From positions 1-14,078 of the forward strand of contig JAGVUK010000004.1 in the NCBI GenBank assembly GCA_019136335.1: DNA of 14,078 bases, given 5' to 3'. The notes under the pieces were generated by a model, which was not told the DNA's origin, did no database searches, and saw nothing but the letters and a program-made list of their open reading frames with translations. Shown here piece by piece: positions 12,434-14,078 of this stretch. The stretch's first letter is position 1; each line of letters begins with the position of its first letter. A program made the translations under genes and the position numbers. This stretch comes from Methanomicrobiales archaeon (GTDB lineage: Archaea > Halobacteriota > Methanomicrobia > Methanomicrobiales > Methanoculleaceae).

Positions 12434-13564
12434 ATGGAAAACGAGCCACTCCTTATGATCCCCGGCCCCGTGCCCATCCCCCAGCGGGTACGCGCCGCCA
12501 TGACGCGGCAGGCCATCAACCATCGCGGCCCCGAGTTCGGCGCCGCGTACGCGGACTGTGTCCGGATATTAAAGACCCTTTTTGGCACCACACACGAACT
12601 CTACATCATCAGCGGTTCGGGAAGCGCCGGGATGGAGGCCGCCGTTGCGAACTTTGCGCGGGAGAGATCGATCGTCTCGCTCATCAACGGCAAGTTCGGC
12701 GACCGCTTCGCAAAGATCGGGGAGCGCTACGGCAACGTCATCCCCCTCGAGTCTGAGTGGGGGACGCCGCTTGACCTTGCGGGCCTCGAGCGGGAACTTG
12801 AGGCCGGGGCCGAGATCGTCACCATGGTCCACAACGAGACGAGTGCCGGGATCAAGAACCCCGCACCCGAGGTCGGAAAACTCGCCCGCAAGCACGACGC
12901 CCTCTTCATCATGGACGGAGTCACCTCCGTCGGCGGCGACGACGTCCAGATGGACCGGTGGGGCGTGGACATCGCCGTCGTCGGGTCGCAGAAGTGCCTC
13001 GCCGCCCCGGCGGGCCTCGCCGCCATTGCTGTCAGCGATCGCGCCTGGGACCGGATATGCGAGAAACGTCCCTTCTACCTCGATATGGCTGCCTACAGGA
13101 AGAGCGGGAGCGGCACCCCGATGGAGACTCCCTACACGCCGGCGGTCCCGCTCTTCCTCGCGCTCCACGAGGCCTGCAAAATGATCGAGGAAGAGGGCGT
13201 CCCGGCCCGGATTGCCCGCCACCGCCGGATGGCCGACGCCGTCCGCGCCGCGGCGAAGGGATGGGGCGTCGACCTCTTCCCGACGCTCGACGCGCACCAC
13301 GCCTACTCGAACACCGCGACCGCGATGCGGATCCCGGGCGGCATAACCGACAAGGATCTCCGGGGGACGGTCAAGAAGTTCGGGATCGAGATCGCCGGCG
13401 GCCAGGACCACCTCAAGGGCAAAATCTTCCGGATCGGCACCATGGGCGGGGTCGGAGCGCAGGAGATCCTTGCAACCCTCGCGGCAGTCGAGTTCACCCT
13501 CAAAAAGTCCGGGTTTGAGGCCGGCGATGGTGTCGAGGCGGCCGCCGGGGTGCTTCTCGGATGA
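12434..13564 (+). CDS. Class V PLP-dependent aminotransferase (serine/aspartate/alanine-glyoxylate type)
   Basis: A 376-residue fold type I aminotransferase of the alanine-glyoxylate/serine-pyruvate group, the group that includes the broad-specificity aspartate/serine aminotransferase of methanogens. Visible features: MIPGPVPIP (8-16) with the HRGPEF substrate loop, GSGSAGMEA phosphate-binding turn (61-69), HNETS (133-137), MDGVTSVGG (160-168, Asp161 to the PLP ring nitrogen), GSQKCLAAP with the Schiff-base Lys187, and FRIGTMG near the C-terminus. The exact amino donor is not readable. ATG 12434 is preferred over 12425 and TTG 12386 because the conserved region begins within a few residues. 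It shares an ATGA overlap with ribC, so the two are almost certainly co-transcribed. Confidence 0.9.
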   Translation: MENEPLLMIPGPVPIPQRVRAAMTRQAINHRGPEFGAAYADCVRILKTLFGTTHELYIISGSGSAGMEAAVANFARERSIVSLINGKFGDRFAKIGERYGNVIPLESEWGTPLDLAGLERELEAGAEIVTMVHNETSAGIKNPAPEVGKLARKHDALFIMDGVTSVGGDDVQMDRWGVDIAVVGSQKCLAAPAGLAAIAVSDRAWDRICEKRPFYLDMAAYRKSGSGTPMETPYTPAVPLFLALHEACKMIEEEGVPARIARHRRMADAVRAAAKGWGVDLFPTLDAHHAYSNTATAMRIPGGITDKDLRGTVKKFGIEIAGGQDHLKGKIFRIGTMGGVGAQEILATLAAVEFTLKKSGFEAGDGVEAAAGVLLG

Positions 13565-14022
13565 AGATCGGGATCGCTGACACAACGTTTGCCCGGATCG
13601 ACATGGGCAGGATCGCCGCGGACGAGATCCGCAAGCACGCAAGCGTGGGGCTCGAGCGCTACGTCGTCCCCGGCATCAAGGATCTCCCGGTGGCCTGCAA
13701 GAAGCTGATTGATGAGCGGGGGTGCGACCTCGTGATGGCGCTCGGGATGCCCGGGAGAGCCGAGAAGGACAAGGTCTGCGCCCACGAGGCCTCTCAGGGC
13801 CTCATCCTCTGCCAGCTTCTGACCAATAAACACATCATCGAGGTCTTCGTCCACGAGGACGAGGCGAAGGACGCAAAGGAACTTGCCTGGCTGATGGAGC
13901 AGCGGACCCGGGAGCATGCCGCGAACGCCGTCCGGCTTGCGCTCTACCCGAAGGAGCTCGAGAAACTCGCCGGGACCGGCCAGCGGCAGGGGTTCGAGGA
14001 CGTCGGGCCCGCACGCCTCTAA
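13561..14022 (+). CDS. ribC: Archaeal riboflavin synthase RibC
   Basis: Converts two 6,7-dimethyl-8-ribityllumazine molecules to riboflavin and the ribitylaminouracil by-product. The 153-residue protein matches the archaeal, lumazine-synthase-like pentameric type, not the bacterial trimeric enzyme: IADTTFARIDMG at the start, VPGIKDLPVACKKL (about 36-49), VMALGMPGRAEKDKVCAHEA (about 58-77), NKHIIEVFVHEDEAKD and RQGFEDVGPARL at the C-terminus. Its ATG overlaps the aminotransferase stop (ATGA at 13561-13564), so translation is probably coupled. Its by-product is also a substrate of CofH, linking it to the two cofH genes upstream. The remaining 56 bp to the window end show no recognisable feature. 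Confidence 0.95.
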   Translation: MKIGIADTTFARIDMGRIAADEIRKHASVGLERYVVPGIKDLPVACKKLIDERGCDLVMALGMPGRAEKDKVCAHEASQGLILCQLLTNKHIIEVFVHEDEAKDAKELAWLMEQRTREHAANAVRLALYPKELEKLAGTGQRQGFEDVGPARL

Positions 14023-14078
14023 CACAAAAAGTGAGGATTATCAGTATCCGGTGCGAGTAGTACCACAAGGATTGATTG

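Noticed and set aside
12569..13642. 357-codon minus-strand open frame
   Set aside because: Shadow of the class V aminotransferase gene, which carries the PLP lysine and other motifs on the plus strand.
13979..14011. GGTTCGAG-like string resembling a tRNA T-loop
   Set aside because: It lies inside the conserved RibC C-terminus (RQGFEDVGPARL) and no acceptor, D or anticodon stems can be built around it. No tRNA was found elsewhere.

Overview
The window looks like part of a GC-rich euryarchaeal methanogen chromosome, most likely order Methanomicrobiales and Methanoculleus-like. The order-level call rests on a Euryarchaeota-type DNA polymerase D small subunit, an archaeal signal peptidase with Ser/His catalysis, two F420-cofactor (FO synthase) genes, an archaeal pentameric-type riboflavin synthase, an archaeal Fe-S flavoprotein, TATA-box promoters and GGAGGTGA-type Shine-Dalgarno sites. 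The genus is an inference from overall gene content and base composition.

Layout, left to right. Positions 1-2154 (minus strand) hold the start of a membrane pyrophosphatase gene (hppA, cut by the window edge) and the polymerase D small subunit gene. From 2254 (plus strand) come a type I signal peptidase and a first cofH copy. Positions about 4340-6081 form an AT-richer accessory island. It has an AT-rich control region with repeated GTTTACA elements, a fused HTH/zinc-peptidase (XRE-ImmA/IrrE) regulator, and an overlapping PIN-domain nuclease-like gene, which together resemble a toxin-antitoxin system. Positions 6082-6379 are a gene-free stretch rich in inverted repeats. A DUF1805 gene (minus) then lies divergent from a second cofH copy (plus, 6811-7803).

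From 7924 there is a tiny DUF1328 membrane protein with a clear promoter. It faces a three-gene overlapping minus-strand operon encoding a metallo-beta-lactamase-fold hydrolase, a DUF123 GIY-YIG-like protein and an Fe-S flavoprotein. ThiC is divergent from that operon. Next come an ArsC/low-molecular-weight phosphatase-like gene and purE (both minus), then a class V aminotransferase overlapping ribC (plus).

Metabolic themes are cofactors and nucleotides: FO/F420 (cofH x2), riboflavin (ribC), thiamine (thiC) and purine (purE). CofH and riboflavin synthesis draw on the same ribitylaminouracil intermediate.

The most notable observations are these. (1) The XRE-ImmA/PIN module sits between two direct cofH copies that share a block with 146 of 150 identical bases. 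(2) The second cofH lacks exactly 102 nt (34 codons) of barrel relative to the first, while the first has unusual residues at conserved CofH positions, so neither copy looks fully canonical. (3) The ArsC-like protein has Gly where the family's nucleophilic Cys belongs but keeps the two downstream redox cysteines. No rRNA, tRNA, CRISPR array or insertion sequence was recognised.
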